Origin: Malurus cyaneus samueli
Lineage: Eukaryota; Chordata; Aves; Passeriformes; Maluridae
Direction of reading: 5' to 3'
NCBI GenBank assembly: GCA_009741485.1
Contig: CM019216.1
Coordinates: 52,773,943 to 52,837,942 of the forward strand
Length of the DNA: 64,000 nt
This document shows, piece after piece, positions 1 to 14,500 of this stretch. Numbering within the stretch: position 1 is the stretch's first letter; every line of letters starts with the position of its first letter. The position numbers and the translations under genes were made by a program. The notes under the pieces are model-generated. The model saw only the letters and a program-made list of their open reading frames with translations, searched no databases and was not told where the DNA came from.

Positions 1-2136
1 AGGTGGGTATTTGGTACTCCTCGCCATAATATGCTCCTGCCCCAATTTTAGGAAGATGTGGGGATAAAAAGAAAAATCTCAATGAAACTTAGACATTACG
101 GCAAATTGCTACACCATTTCCATAGCTGTGATCTGTGCAGCCCTGCAGGCTTAATTGCTTTCACCATCACAGCAAATCTAAATGAAGCTGCTGGGTGAGC
201 TAATGAGGCAGCACACATTACAGTTTAACAGGGAAAAGATATACCCAGAATCTTCCAAAACAAAATTGGGTTCTTTTCTTACATTTATATTCTTGGCAAG
301 AAGTCTTTAACACACACAAGATATTTCTCTTAAAAAGTCAATAGGAAGATATTTCACTCCAACATTCAAATTTTATTTAATACAGCATTTCCAGTAATAT
401 GCTAGGTATAAAAAAGAGTATGTATTCAGTGATCTGTGTGCCTTTCAATTTGCCAGCTTGGACTGGATCCCAGTAAAGATTTCTCCAGTGGGTACTCCCA
501 CAGCCACGACCTTTAAGCAAAAACGGCTCCCCTAGGTGAAAATTACCTATTTTTGACACAGCAGTGTGGGGAAGATGGCAATGCTGCTGCCCGTACCACA
601 TGGTTTCTTTTATACATCTTCTGTCTTTTAAGCAGTTTTTTCAAATAAGATACTGCAAATATTGTATTTCATAACTTGGACTATATTGTACACTTACGTG
701 CACCCTTCAATTAACATATATTCTGTCATCTTTTGTAGTAACTCGTTGGAATAGTTTGTTAATGACTATTCTCAAATTAGAAAAAATAAGTTATTCTAAT
801 AAAGAAATTAAATTGTTCATTCGACACATTTTCGATCATAGTTTGCATACATCTTTTTCCTCCAGGAGTTCCTTAGTAAGAGATGAAAAAAATAAGGCCA
901 CACTGAACAAGCTTTCTGCTGACATTCTTCCTTGAGTGTCACAAAATTACGTGAAAGGCATGAAAAATACCAACCAAAACACCCAAACAAAAGCATCCAG
1001 CTCCTCCAGGACTGTGGCAGTACTGAAGACAGATGTTACAGAGCTGGGAAAAAAGTATGGATTAGCAGGGAAAAAAAAAACCCAAAACCAACAAAAAACC
1101 CTCCAATGATATAACATACATATGAGGCCACAACTTTTGACATTTCTGCAGCATCTCTCCACAACATGAATTTTACTACTTGATGTACCTCTTCTTCCTG
1201 ATTCTAAACCCCTCCAAGAATAAAGAGTATTTTTATAACATTTGATTGATGCATAAATATTTCTGATACCTTTGATGTAGAAGACTAGTTCACTGTTTGA
1301 TTGAGACTGAAAGAAGCAGTTTTAAATAGTCTATCAAATGTAATAGAGGAATTAAACATGAAGTCAGTTTTGTTAATATCTTTAAAGAGTAATAGAGGGC
1401 TTTGAAGCTTACATTTTATATAGGTGGAAAACACCTTTGACTGTCAGTTGCGCTAATGGAGAGAAAATTTCTAATTGTTCTCACCCCTGCCAAAGTGTTG
1501 TGTTTTTTGTTTTTGAGATTTTCTTTCAAGATACAAGAACCATCACGTTTCTAGCACATACGTAATTAATTTTTAAGAGCAAGTTTAATTAACTGGTTTT
1601 ATTGAAGTCCAAATTTCAATGAACAGATCTGTGTAGTATTTATAGTCATGCTTCAATCTCCACATAATTAACAATTAGGGTCACTGTTAATTACAATGAC
1701 TTGAAACCTAAAACTTATTTTAGAAAGCACGTCCCGAACATAGTGGTTGTTACTGAAGAGTCACTGTGGAATAAAGCCCAAAGATATTTCTTTCATGGCA
1801 TGCCACAGACCTGCAAAACAGTGTCTCATAGAAAGGTGATTTCACTGTCCAAAGATGCTCAAAGTCTTAAGGAGGAAAGGCAAATGAAAGAAGAAGGGAT
1901 TTTAATGTGTAACAGAGAATGAGCAATTGAAATCTGGAAGTTTTGCTACGTCCCTGTTTGTTTAACAAATAACAACTAGGAAATGGGTCATCCTGGAAGA
2001 AGTTATAAAGAAGAGCATATGAAAGGAAGAGGTACGAATGTTAAGACAAACTCCTGGATAATGCTACAGTGCAGTGCTGCAGAACAGCACTACAGGCCAG
2101 GTATGATAAAACTATGACAAAACAAATTTTATTAGC

Positions 2137-2201
2137 AAGGAAGGAAAAAAAAAGAGGAAAGAAGGAAGAAAAAAAAAAGAAAGAAAGAAGGAAAAAAAAA
2201 G
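2137..2201. repeat. Purine (A/G) simple repeat
   Basis: About 65 bases contain only A and G, with GAAA and GGAA steps. It is an ordinary low-complexity polypurine tract inside an AHI1 intron. Confidence 0.9.
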
Positions 2202-2739
2202 TAAAGCAACCTACATAACTTCAGGGACAGATTCCTTAGAGTACTACACACCCATATGAATTTGTTAATCTAAATTACAAATGTAAAATTTAAAGGGCAT
2301 GACTTTCTCCAAAGACAAACATCTAGCAAAATTTCAAATTATTGAAATAGCTATCAGCACACCTGCAGCTCTGTTGAGGCAGACACAAAAATTCTGATAT
2401 GGTAAAACAAGTTACACTCTCGATGCAAATTTCAGCTGATGTTATCACGATGGACTGTAAGAAAACCATGCCTTTCAATTTCACTAAAATTTAAAACAAT
2501 CTTTGTGAGAGGACAGCACACAACACATATTTTTTTAATTTATTTTGTTAAATATGATGAAATGTCTCTAATTAAATGCTTTATACATAACACATAAAAG
2601 TAAGTTGATCCATGTCTTGTATCTGCTTTGTGGAACCTATTTTGCTAATTACTACTTGACAAAATTAACTATATTTTTCTAGTAGTTCTAACCATGCTCT
2701 TGACAAAACTTTATCTTTGGCACACTATTCCATAGCATC

Positions 2740-3118
2740 AATGGGAAAGCAGTAGATGCTGCTAATCTTGAATTTGGCAAGCCTTTAGACACTGTCCCCC
2801 ACAATATTCTCATACACAAACAGCTCAAGTATGCACTGTGTAAACTGGAAGCAGCAGACTGGAAGTAGGCTAGGAAAGGAATAATCCCATGTACCAATAT
2901 ACAAAATATCATTAAAGAGAACAAAAAATAATTTACTGCTAGAACAGTCAAACATTGCAATAGGTTGTCCAGAGATGTTTTGGAGTCTCTATCCTTGGAG
3001 ATACTCAAAACCCAGATGGACACAGTCTTGACCTTAAGGCACATCTGCTTTGAGCAGAAGGGTTGGGCTCCATGATCTTGTCTTTATTCATCTCACAAAA
3101 GGAATATTCTGTCACTGA
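2740..3118 (+). mobile_element. CR1 LINE remnant (plus orientation, internally deleted)
   Basis: 2752-2830 reads as a decayed piece of LINE reverse transcriptase (VDAANLEFGKPLDTVPHNIL in one frame). 2940-3085 resembles the CR1 3' tail: aggttgtccagag, the cctt-ggagatactcaaaaccc stretch, then gggctccatgatctt. The part between RT and tail is deleted or unrecognisable. It is not functional. Confidence 0.8.
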
Positions 3119-5409
3119 GAAAGATACTGAAGCTCTCTATTAGATGATTAAACAATTAATTAATTTAGAGCAAACTGGCTGAAAACAAAGGCAGTCTTGC
3201 CTCAGCATCCAGGAGCTAACTCATCTTGAGGGAAGGGGGAAGGGCCCATATATCACAAAGATGGACAAACCATTTTCCCACTGCTTCCTACCTCAGGCAA
3301 GACGTAGTCAAATTGTCTTTTAAAAAGAAAGGGCTGCATATGTTCAGGCTACACTGCCCATACTACAAGACTTGAGCTACCACATTGCCAAATGATGAGA
3401 GCATGCCCATATACCAGTCACATGGTTGTTACATATACGTAACACAGGCTCACACATGGAAATGGGATTTCTGCCTTTTGCTTTATGAAGCACTGAATGC
3501 ATAGTACAAGGTGACAGAATTGAACTGTCAACATGACCCTCAGGAACACATAACAGTTTGCTGGACAAAAATGAAGGATCTCTGGTACAGGCAATTGTTA
3601 ACAATGCAACATCTCAATACACGTAACTACAAAAACCAAATATATTGTGTATACAAAACCAACACAGAAAATAAAGCTATCCTTCCAGCTTTTCTGTCCT
3701 TCCAGCACAATCCATAGATCAATAGATGTGTTTCAGTACAGATATTTATTGTTCAAAAGCAAAACTTAACTGGCAGTTAGATGCTATGAACACAAGCACT
3801 TTTCTTCACAGTTACAACCAACAGGGAATGACAACATAGACGAGTAAATATTTTTTTTGTGTTTCACTGAAAACAACTCTACCGCAGCAGAACAATTTGG
3901 AGGTCCCCAAAACGACAGAGAAGTAATTCACAATTTCAAAATACTTTCTTACAGGAAAGTGTATTTCAATTGTGGCCCATTAGTATTTTTATGGTTGTCT
4001 TCCCCTAAAACTCTTAAGGTTCTCATGGCTTCTTCTTTATAATATTTCCTTTTTTACTATGCCTCCCTTGTATAAATAATATACCTGTGGATCCTATCCT
4101 ATACCTATGGATCATTGTGGAAGTATCAGTCAGTTTTGGAAATTAAAGCACTGGGATTGTACATGAAGAGCATATATTTACGTCTGCTCATGCTATTTTG
4201 GAAGTCTTCATCAACACTTTTATCTGCGCTTCTGCATAAAGTAAAATTCAAGAAAATAGAATTCCTTGGTTTGAGCAATACTAGGAACAGCCATGTAGAA
4301 GCACTTAAAGCATATGTTAATGTTCTTTAAAGAGTAAGTCCACTTACTTTAAATAGTCACAATATGTAAGCATATGTGTGTAATCTGTAAGCTTTACACA
4401 CTGTGGAAATAACACACATCTGTTGAGCAACTGACAAATGTCATTATGGCTTTAAGATCTTTTGTTATGGAAGAAAATAGAAGTACAGACATTAATTGGT
4501 ATATAGCTGTTTGTATTGTGAATTAGTGATCAAGAGCGATTCTGAGACCAGTGGTCAATCTTTGAGACTACGCTAAGGACTATTTCCCCAGCTGCTTAGA
4601 ACAAGTAATCATAACTTCATTTGCAAAAAAAAATTGTCTGCCTTTAGGAGATAATTCTATATAATTACAGAGATTATTCCTATCTTTACTATCTACATTT
4701 TAAATCTCTATTACCTGTTTTTATTTCATTATATATTCCACCCTCCTTCTGGAATTCTTTGTACTCTTCTCAAGGATACAAAACAAAAACACATCGAAAT
4801 TAAGGTTCCAATTTTCTGTCTTACTTTACAGGTGCCCAGAAAAAATGGCACGAAATTATGAATTTTATTATTAAATACTATGACTAGCAGTGAAACAGGT
4901 ATTATTAGCAAAGTAAGCATCAGAAATGTGCATAATTGAATTGCTTACCTTTTACTCAAAACATTTCAACGTAAAATACCTTTAAGAAAAAAAAAATCTA
5001 AAAATAAACACAACTGCAAATAGACTACCAAGCACTGTGGTTCTTATATTAGTATAGATGCTTTTAAATTCCATTCTTTTTTGAGTGTCCATCTATAAGA
5101 TACTAAAGTAAGCATTAAAATACTATCAAAATATTAAATTAAGAAAAGCTGGCAATCTCATCTTCTTGTGGGAACTTTCAGCACTAATAAATAAGTGTAT
5201 AGCTTAAAGAAAAAAAAAAGGATTACAAAGGAACATGCATCAGTATTGGACAGTATTACACTGCACTTGATAAACAAGATCACACATAACAAAAAAGGGT
5301 TACTCCCTGAAAGAGCTGCACAGAAAAATTTACAATGGCATTAAAAAAAAAATCCTCATAGAAGTTATCACTCATGCTCTACAAAGAGTGAAGAAATAAA
5401 GAAACTTAC

Positions 5410-5527
5410 CACTTTCAGTAGTGAAAGAGTACAGAGAATTCAGCGGAGTACTCAGAGTGCCTGGCAGTCTTAGCTTGGAGTGTGGTGACAGAGATGATGG
5501 TGCAGGAAGCAAGAGATTTGAGCTTGC
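5410..5527 (-). CDS. AHI1: AHI1 coding exon 18 (residues 972-1011), linker toward SH3
   Basis: 118 bases, acceptor ATTACAG, donor AGTG|GTAAGT, leaving in phase 1. It encodes [20 protein letters not shown] and a Thr/Ser-rich tail, weakly aligning with human KNLSFTSPPAVSSQQSKLK. It is supported by perfect splice signals, an open frame and position rather than strong similarity. The next exon (SH3) was not found in 1-5409. Confidence 0.8.
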
Positions 5528-8500
5528 CTGTAATAGGAAGACAAATCAGAAAGTGAAGTGTAATTTCCTGGGTCACTTACTGATGCAATAGCTAGAGGAG
5601 AAATATTTGCGTACTGTAAATAACTATTAAAGTCCAGGAAAAAAAAATTAAAACTCAAGTTGATGATGACTAACAACTTCAATTTTATTTTTAATTACTG
5701 GCACAGCTATAAACTGAATTGAGTGTTTATATATGGACACTGAAGCTCAAGGAGTGCAAGCCATGAAACGCAATTGTTTGAGTCAGCATTGTGTATAAAA
5801 ATAAAGACATTTACATATGGTCATAAACTTATAAATGTAAAAGAATTTCTCATTTTTGAGTCCTCAAACTACACCACATCCATGAAGAGATACTCACCAT
5901 TACAGAAAAAAAAAAAAAAAACCCTTAAACCAGTCCTAGCACAAAACTGATTTCTGCAAATCAATAAAGCAGTCACACCAAAATCCCAGGCACTTCTTAC
6001 ATGTAAATTACACATAAACTAACTCCAGTCCTAACTTCCACGGCAACAAAGTAGTTAAAATTTGTTTTCCTATGGAGTTCCTTGACATACATACAACTAT
6101 TACAAAGCAAAAGTCATTCCCAAGTGTTACTCTTGACATATTATTCAACACAGTCTATGAAAAAAAACCTAATGATCTTAGGTTTTTACTGGATCTGATG
6201 GAGAATTCTTCTGTTTGTTAAATACATTTTCACTGCCTTCATACAGCCAAAGGGGAGGAAAAAAAAGGACATAAATAAAATATTTGCCATTTCTTCAAGG
6301 AAAATAAAATCATGTGCTAAAATTCCTGAGAATTATTTACATTAAGACAACATAATGCTTGACTCTTTCAAAACTCCAGCTTATTTCATCATATAGAATA
6401 AATGCATATGGTCACTTAATCTAACTAAAAGCTCACATTCAGTGGAACACTTCCTTTGGCCTCGTAAACTTTAGATCAGAACCTTAAACTTCAGTTGTGG
6501 GTCAGTGGTATTTTACAAGTTTTAAAAATACTGCCTTGTAAATTCTGTTTAAAGAAAGGAGACAGTTAAACCTGAGTGAATCAGTGATTATCTAAGAAAT
6601 TATATATTTTCTATAACTATTATTTCTGTAATTGAATAATTATTCAATTCAATAATGAAAAATATTTGGGTATTGGAATGCAGGTAACATAGCAGTAAAA
6701 TGTGTGTTAAATTACTTGGTTGGGCCAGAGGGTATCTGTCACTGTCTCCTCTGCACCACTACACTAGGCTTCATCTTAATATATCTGTTTTTTGTACAGG
6801 AATATGGACTTAGTTCTATTGAGGGAAGTTTACAGTAAAAATTTTACTAGCAAGGAACTTTTGCAGCAAAGGTGCACAGTTGTAATGACTATGCTCCAAA
6901 GTTGACAGAAAGAAAAGCAAGACAGAAAATCAGATTAATCATTGAACATGGTTTTAGAAAAGCATTTAAACTGCTAGACTTCACTACAGCGTACAAATTT
7001 AAATATGTGCTAGTAAGCAGTAACTGTGAAATGTTATCAGAACAGAGGCCTGTTTTTCTGAACAACTGCAAGAACAAAATCAATCTGCTTCTCTTACGTT
7101 TACATATGCAAGCAAGTAAGCTTCATTAATATAAAGTTTCCTCTGGCACCAAAAAGATGGTGGAAAGCCATTAGCTTACGTGTTTACTCAAACACAGAAA
7201 CAATCATCTGTTCTGCAAATGTTCATCTTCTTTAATCCACTGTAAGTTCTAGGGAGAGCCTTTCTCCCTCCATAAATTAGAAGATCTCCCCTTTGCATGA
7301 ATTTCTTGCCGAGCGAACACTATACCATCAGACAAATATGTGCTTTCCAGTCAAATATTTCAATGGAAGTCTTTTCCAAATTTGCTATCAAAAATTAGGT
7401 TTTAGTTAATACCAGAAAATGAAGACAGGTTGAATATACTGGCCTTTGGAAATCAAACTTAAGAGTGCAGAATAAACTATTGAAAACTAGCACTTAACAG
7501 ATGCCTCCCCAGTTCATCCTGGAAGGAAAAATTATGAAGATAAGCCTGTCTTGATTCTGGTCCTTGAATGAATTATAGAAAAGATATGGAATTCCATATA
7601 AACTATTCCTGTGCAACATTTAATTCACTTCTCTTTGTTTTCCTGCTGTATTATGCAAATACTCTCATTATACACCCAAATAGCACACTTTGAAATCAAA
7701 TGCAACAGACACACACAAGAGAAGACTGAATGTGCGGTCCTGAAGATTTAAGAAAATCACCCATTCTAAAATGCAGCATAAGTTCTCCCGGAATACTTCC
7801 TTCCTCTCCAAGGTCTAAAAAAAAGATAAAAACCTTTTTTTAAAATAAAAGAGATATTAAAAATTAAGTTTTAAATCTAAGCAGTGTTACACAAAGTGAT
7901 TCATTCTTCCCCTTGAAGCTGAATGTGGGTGAGCTAAAAAGACTGCCCATCCAAAGTAGAGACAAAACCAGAGTTTTAATGACATTTCTGCCACTAGCTC
8001 TTAAGCATTTTACAAATCTCTAACAGGCCCAAGGAGGTAAAAAAAGGCATAATATTATAGCAGAAATGGGAACTAGGCAGTTAATAAGTGAGGACTAGTG
8101 ATTCAAGTACAACTGTTTCCAGGTGAAGTACACTACCCTATGAAAAAGAATTCATTCTCCTACAACAGGCTGACATAAGACTACACACAGAGTGAAGCAA
8201 TCATTTCTTTTTGAAATGCATGCTGTGGGAAGGCATTGCTAAATACCTTTACAACAACGAGGAAAGTTGGCTAAGATACTCAACCATCAATTTACTTCTT
8301 TTTCACAACAGACTCTGCTTGCTTCATGCACAAACCGCAGCTTTATCAAAGATACAGTTTATTATTATTGTGAATTGAGTAAAACTAAGAGTTTTCATCA
8401 CGAAAAGGATATATAATTTTTGCCAAGTTTAAACAAAGATGATTTGCATTTTCTTCTTTGTGTTAGAGCAGCTCTATGCAAATTATGCAAATACACCTTT

Positions 8501-11500
8501 TCAGTGGAAGCAGTTTTCACATTAAAAGTGAATTGCATGAGATGAAAACCAGAATACTGTATGACTCGACAAGGACAAATGCAATTTCTCTTCTTCCCAA
8601 GAATGCAATTTTATGACCTTTGCAATCAATATAATTAACATTTGCATAATACTTGCAATCCAAATCAAGCTGGTCAGCTCTGTATTACTTCTCTTAGTTT
8701 TATGTTTCTCTTCTGAAACTTTGTATCTCTAGAACACTGTCTTTAAAGACAGTTTAAAAGCATTATTAAGATATTATTATTCAGAATTTAAAAGCTGAAT
8801 CTGAAATTTGAAAAAAAGCCCAAAACACAAACTCTGATATTTTTCTCAATGTTAGAAGAAAATACATACGCAATAATGTTTCAAGTAGGAATATGGCACT
8901 ACAGCTTTTAAATGTGACATGTAAGTTTGAATCATAATCACATCTATGTAAAATTACTATCATTTCTATGATGGTAGCACTCCAATGAAAACTGGGATTC
9001 TACTGTGGTAGGTGTCCTGCAGTCACTTAGAGATAATCTATTCTGCTCTTACAAAGCTCCAGACTAAGTAGAAAAGCCAAACACAGCTAAAATGAGATTA
9101 TCTCCACACATAGGCAAAACTGAACCTGAAGCAAGTATGTCCCCCTGATGCTTCCTACACTCTTCTTACTCTGACTATCCAGATCAGGAACTCCTCTACA
9201 TGGCAATATGGTTTCCTTGTAACTCGAATGCTTGCTCAACTGTTTTTCCCCACATAAGCACATAAGTGACCAGGGCATACACATGAAAATTTACATAAAA
9301 AGGGGCTTGATCCTACAGTTTAGTCACTGTCTAGAGATGCTATGTGTCATCATAAAGCAATTATCTATATTCAGTTCCTTAGTTCTGCCAGAGTTCTGGC
9401 ATTTCAATTATACTTTACTTCAAAAGATCTCTTCATTTTTTCTTTCCTTGTTTTTAAAAAAAATGTTAAGGAGAAGTTAAAATTACTATCAACACTTGAA
9501 ATAGTGAGCTTCTTTTATTTAGCCACAAGGAACACTAAATTCTTTGCACAAGATACAAAACACTTAAATAAAGGTTCAGTTGTACACAGGACTCAGCCAT
9601 TAAACACAAAGAGAATGGCCTGTCCTGCATTGGATAAAACTAGCATTTCAGCTTAAGAACATGCTTAGATACACACACCTTAGCAGAAAAGGGCAATCTC
9701 ACCACCAATAACAGTAAAAAGTAGGTTTGTCTTGTTTAGTAAGAGTCAAGTAGATTATTACGTAAACTGTAACCTCATGTTATGATTAGTGCTATCAAAA
9801 AACATATGATCAGGGGGACAAAAAGTCCATTACCTAATGAATTTTAAAATGTCTTATTTTTTGTGAAAATGGATGTAAAGTGTTTCATGGGGGAAAAAAA
9901 CCACCCGAAGATACTTGTCCTATGATTTTATTTCTCTATTATGAAAAATAAGACACCAGAAATTCTTCTAACTCACATTTTGTCAAATACTTTTACAAAC
10001 TCATTCCTTTGTACCTGCTGGTAAAAGACATTAGGATATTATAACTCTAAACACGGCACAGAGCTTCAGATAATCATGTAACCACTCAGACTTTTAAAAA
10101 ACCCCAATGACTCCCCACCCTTAAGTATCTGGTTATACTCTAGGCTTTTCCTATGATATACAAAATACTTTTTTGGTAGATTTTTTTTTCCACAGTGATG
10201 TTAACAAAATACATATATTCTGTGTAAGTTTCATTATTATTTCCATTATTCTAAAAAAAAAAAAAAAAATTCAGACTTGCACATCACTTATTTAGTTTTA
10301 AAATTATGATTTATGTTTTAAAATTATAGTTTTAAACAAAAACTATAGCCTAATTTATTTGAGAAACTCTCATTTGCTTATTCCAGAGATTAACAGTAAT
10401 GTTACCATAAACACAGAAAGGTTAAAAAAAGATAACCCTGACTAAATTTCTCCAGAACATACAGAACTTATGGATGCTAAGGCAAAAAGTTATTTTCTAC
10501 ATCTTTTGTGAAAGTTAAAAAAAAAAATTTCTCAACTAACAAAAAAGGGAATCTGTGAAACTTAATTACAAAATCCCCAAAGATTTAATCTTGTATAACA
10601 TTATTTAACTCCCAATTTATAGTCTCTTACTACTTGAGCCATGATCCATTTCCTTCCAGCACCCAACAGAATCACTGTGTTGGCAAAGGCCTCCAGGATC
10701 ACTGAATCCAGCCTTTGACCAAACACCACCTTGTCAACTACACCACAGCACCAAGTGCCAAAACCAGTCATTTCTTGAACATTCTAAGGAATGGTGATAC
10801 CACCACCTCTCTGGACAGACAGTTCTAATGTTTAACCATCCTTTCAGAGAAGAAACTCTTTCTGATGTCCAACCTGAATCGCCTCTGATGCAGCATGTGG
10901 CCATTTCCTCTTGTCCTGTCACTTGCTGCCTGAGAGAAGAGGCCAATCCCTACCTTGCCACAACCTCCTTTCAGGCACGAAGAATGTTTTCATGTTGCAA
11001 GAAACTCTATCACAGATCCAAAATCATGAACAAAATTGTCAACAATGTCATTAATTGACTCAGCACCCATTTATGGTATCTTTTCTTATTTAAAGTTTCT
11101 AATAAAAGCTGCTTTCTCCACACCTTGGTGACAACGAGCCAGCTGGCAGAAGGAGGAGTAATTTGTTGGGTTTTAACATGAAAAAATCCAACTTTCTCTG
11201 CTTTAAAATACTATTTGAATAAACACAGCAATACTCAGATAGCCCTGTTTAACTTTGTTCAGCAGGGACAAAACAGTGAGTAACTACTCCGTAACTGTAC
11301 CAACATTTATGACAAGACAAGTAATAGGTAAGACTGGAAACAAAATTAAAGAACCAATCAGTAAAACCCACACACAGTAAAAAGGCTTAATCAGTGAGTA
11401 ACTTCTCCTGACAAACCTCTCCTGTACAAACTTTAATGGAAAGAAAGCTAATACTGTAAAACTGAAAAAAAGTTAAAGGACCTAACCAGTAAAACCATAT

Positions 11501-14500
11501 AGTAAATTCTTAACACCATCCTATTTTGCCCTCTGATAAAATTATTATAACCGTATACTTTTATGCTAAAAAATGAATGCAATTCACTTTCTGGCTGGCA
11601 TACCATTTATATAAAACAAAAGCCACTGAGAGACATACAATGCTGAAAGAGGTCATGGTTTAACTCCAACCGAGGCAAGACCAGCACATCCATCTATTCT
11701 CACTGTGTTGTTTTAAAATTCACTTGGTGGTTGCTAAAAAATGGAATGCATAAAAAATATCTTACTAAGAAAAGAATCTTCTAACATAGAAATATATGAC
11801 AGATTTTAAGAACCTGCTTTATACGATTTTCAGAGGGCAGCGGGGAAGGAATGAAGCACAAAACAAATCACAGAAAAAACCCAGCTATTTGTTAGCTTTT
11901 TCTAATACAGGCAACTTTACTAAATCTACCAAATTCAATGACTTGACATGAAAAATTCATCACAATTTCTGAAACCTTACTTTATAATAAAATACTTCTT
12001 ACAGACATAAAAAGTAAATTTCTGGCAAAACTTTTATACTATTAAGTATTTTACCTACATTACATTTACCTACAGTATTTTAACTAAAGCTTCTAGTAAT
12101 AACTCAGCCATTTCACACCAACAATCTGATGTGTACTACACCAAAGCATCCTTTATCAACATGTTTTACAGTCATACAGCTCAATGATGGAAGTCCAGTA
12201 CATTCCATGTAATCTGAAATACAAACTCCTGGATTCTCTCACTTCCTTTATGAATTTTGCCACAGTAATAAATACACTCATAGGACAAAACCCAAAAAAA
12301 CAAGTAGTTGTAAACATTTCTGTACATAGGAAAGAATACTTTTACATTCCACTTGTCTAACATTGCATTTAATATGGTCCGAGAATCAGAATTTTGGTAA
12401 CCACTTTGATAATCTTTTAATAATAATTTTCAGAAATACATTATGAAGTAAAGACTAGAAAAGCTAATATACTTCAACTTAGAAGCATTCATGTATTGAA
12501 AGATAAGGCAGCCAACATGCAATTGATTCCAAGACTAGTACTACAGAGCATATACAGATGCTATTCGTAAGTGCTACAAATGGGTCAGACATCTAAAGGC
12601 CCAATTTCAGAGCTAGAATACTGCATCTTCAAAGAAAGCCTTTCTCTCCATACCTACACAACATATACTGTCCCCCTTGTTATGGAAAGTTATAAACAGG
12701 TTTTTCACTGCTAGATGGAAGTGAAATTAAAAAAAAACCGTGGTTTTCGTCTTATGACCAGACACCTAGTAGAGTAAAAACTTATTCTGATGTATCTTCT
12801 TGGAATACTTGTCCCAGATACAAGGTTACATGTTCCATTCTATGTTGTGCCTTTCTCTGATGAACAACTTGAAGGCATCAGCGCTCACTCTGTAGATGAG
12901 CAGGAGCAGAATGAGTAGAAAGCAGAAACAAGGTTTGTTTCCTTGTGTCAGATCACATGAAATGGAAAGGTAGAAGCAGAAGCAGCAGAAGCAGTTATCC
13001 ATTTTAACCATGAGATACTGTTGCCCATGAGAGTTACCATATGGTGTTTCGTGAAGGGGTTCACTGGGAGTTCACAGTTCAGAAATCAAAGGTCTGATGA
13101 ACAGCTTTCTTCCAGACAGTTTCAAAGCTCAGGACTAATGGGCATGCTGAAGCTACGAACCAGACTAAATCTAACCCAAAGTAAAATCCCTAAAGCATGA
13201 TGACAGTAGTTGCAGGAACCTCAGCAACAACTGCTTTCATCTACTCACCTGCTTCTTTTGTGATTCACTAATCATTAATGGAGACAAAACCTAAACTACA
13301 TTAAAAAATAGAAATCTACACATACTCAAAAGTACTTTGAAATGAAAAATAGTAAGTGCCAACCCAAATGCAGTTCATGGCATTGTGAAAAGTAATTATA
13401 ACTTCACAGTGCTATTGAGGAACATTCTGCATTTTTGTTGCATGCAAAATTGTCTCAAATTGAGAAATGTAATTTAATTAAATTTTTCGCCAATTACAAA
13501 AGCTTTAATTACCGATTTGGGTATTGAGAAACAAGAGATAGTCAAACACCCACCCAAAGAAAACATTTTTCATCCCTCTTTGTTTGCCTCCAGGCACTTC
13601 TTTTTCCTCCTTTCAATTCCTTGGCTCCTTGCTTTTGCCATTATGTTACACTCTGTCCCTTTGGAAAGGCAATGGATGGGTGGGGCAGTAGAGTGAAGTT
13701 AGTGCATAGTGACTTAGCTCTTTTTGACTCTTGCTGTTTCTTGCTCTTTTCAACCGCTCTAGTATGGATCCTCAACTAGATAAAACCCCCTTGGGGACTG
13801 GACCTGTCCAGCATGGATTCTCCTGTGGAGTGCAGCCCCTTCAGAGGTGTGCCATCATCTGTATTTTCTTTTCTTAGCTCCTGTCTTTCCCTTCAAACCT
13901 ACTCTGTTATCTTCCCCATATCTCCATTTCTGCATTGTTTTGTGACTCTTACATCACCTTCATGCCTCCTTCTATGCTTTCTTTTGTGCCTCCTCACACC
14001 CCTCCTCATGTATCTTGTGTTCCCTGACACATTTCCCTGTGATTATCTTGTCTACTGTGGTGTCTTCTGTCTGTAATAAGTACTGGCAGTTCTTAAGCCT
14101 GTTTTCTCAAAGGCCATTATTCTGTTTGATTCCAGTTTCCACTGTACAGTGGGTCCATATTGTCCTTCACAGAGCTGACTTGAAGCAGCTGTGCTCAGCT
14201 GTGTAGCACCCTAAAACCCATGCTATTTATGCCATACAATTTTTAAGGGGCATAGGAAGCTCAGCTATGATGATCTATGGATCTATAATTTCATATAAAT
14301 GGACAAACAGCAATGGGCACTAGGAAAAAAAAAAGAAACCCGTGTCATCACTACTGAAAAAACAAAAATAAATTCTTTATGATTTCTCTCTTCTTATTTC
14401 TCTCTTCTTAAGAGCTACATATACCTGCATTAATATTAGTGAGAGATATATTAATTTCTAAAGACCAGATGCCATGACAAATATATATGCTTTTTCACAT

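Larger units (their letters stand above)
1..5409 (-). other. AHI1 intron following exon 18 (no exon recognised)
   Basis: This stretch was read for the SH3 domain (ALYDY, DWWYG and GYFPANHV type motifs on the minus strand) and for the preceding linker exon; neither was seen. It contains a CR1 remnant at about 2740-3118 and a purine tract at 2137-2201. A 74-codon open minus-strand stretch at 377-601 (contains GSTHWRNLYWDPV) is not recognisable as any AHI1 part. Confidence 0.7.

Noticed and set aside
377..601. 74-codon minus-strand frame containing GSTHWRNLYWDPV, considered as the missing AHI1 SH3 exon.
   Set aside because: It lacks the SH3 signature motifs (ALYDY, a Trp-Trp pair, and the GYFPANHV type), and no convincing splice sites bound the right segment.
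4729..4920. 63-codon minus-strand frame considered as an AHI1 C-terminal exon.
   Set aside because: Its sequence is hydrophobic and unlike the AHI1 C-terminus; it looks like chance open intron.
13813..14206. Leu/Ser/Cys-rich plus-strand frames that look like membrane proteins.
   Set aside because: They result from a pyrimidine-rich tract read in the T/C strand; no family resemblance and no splice context.
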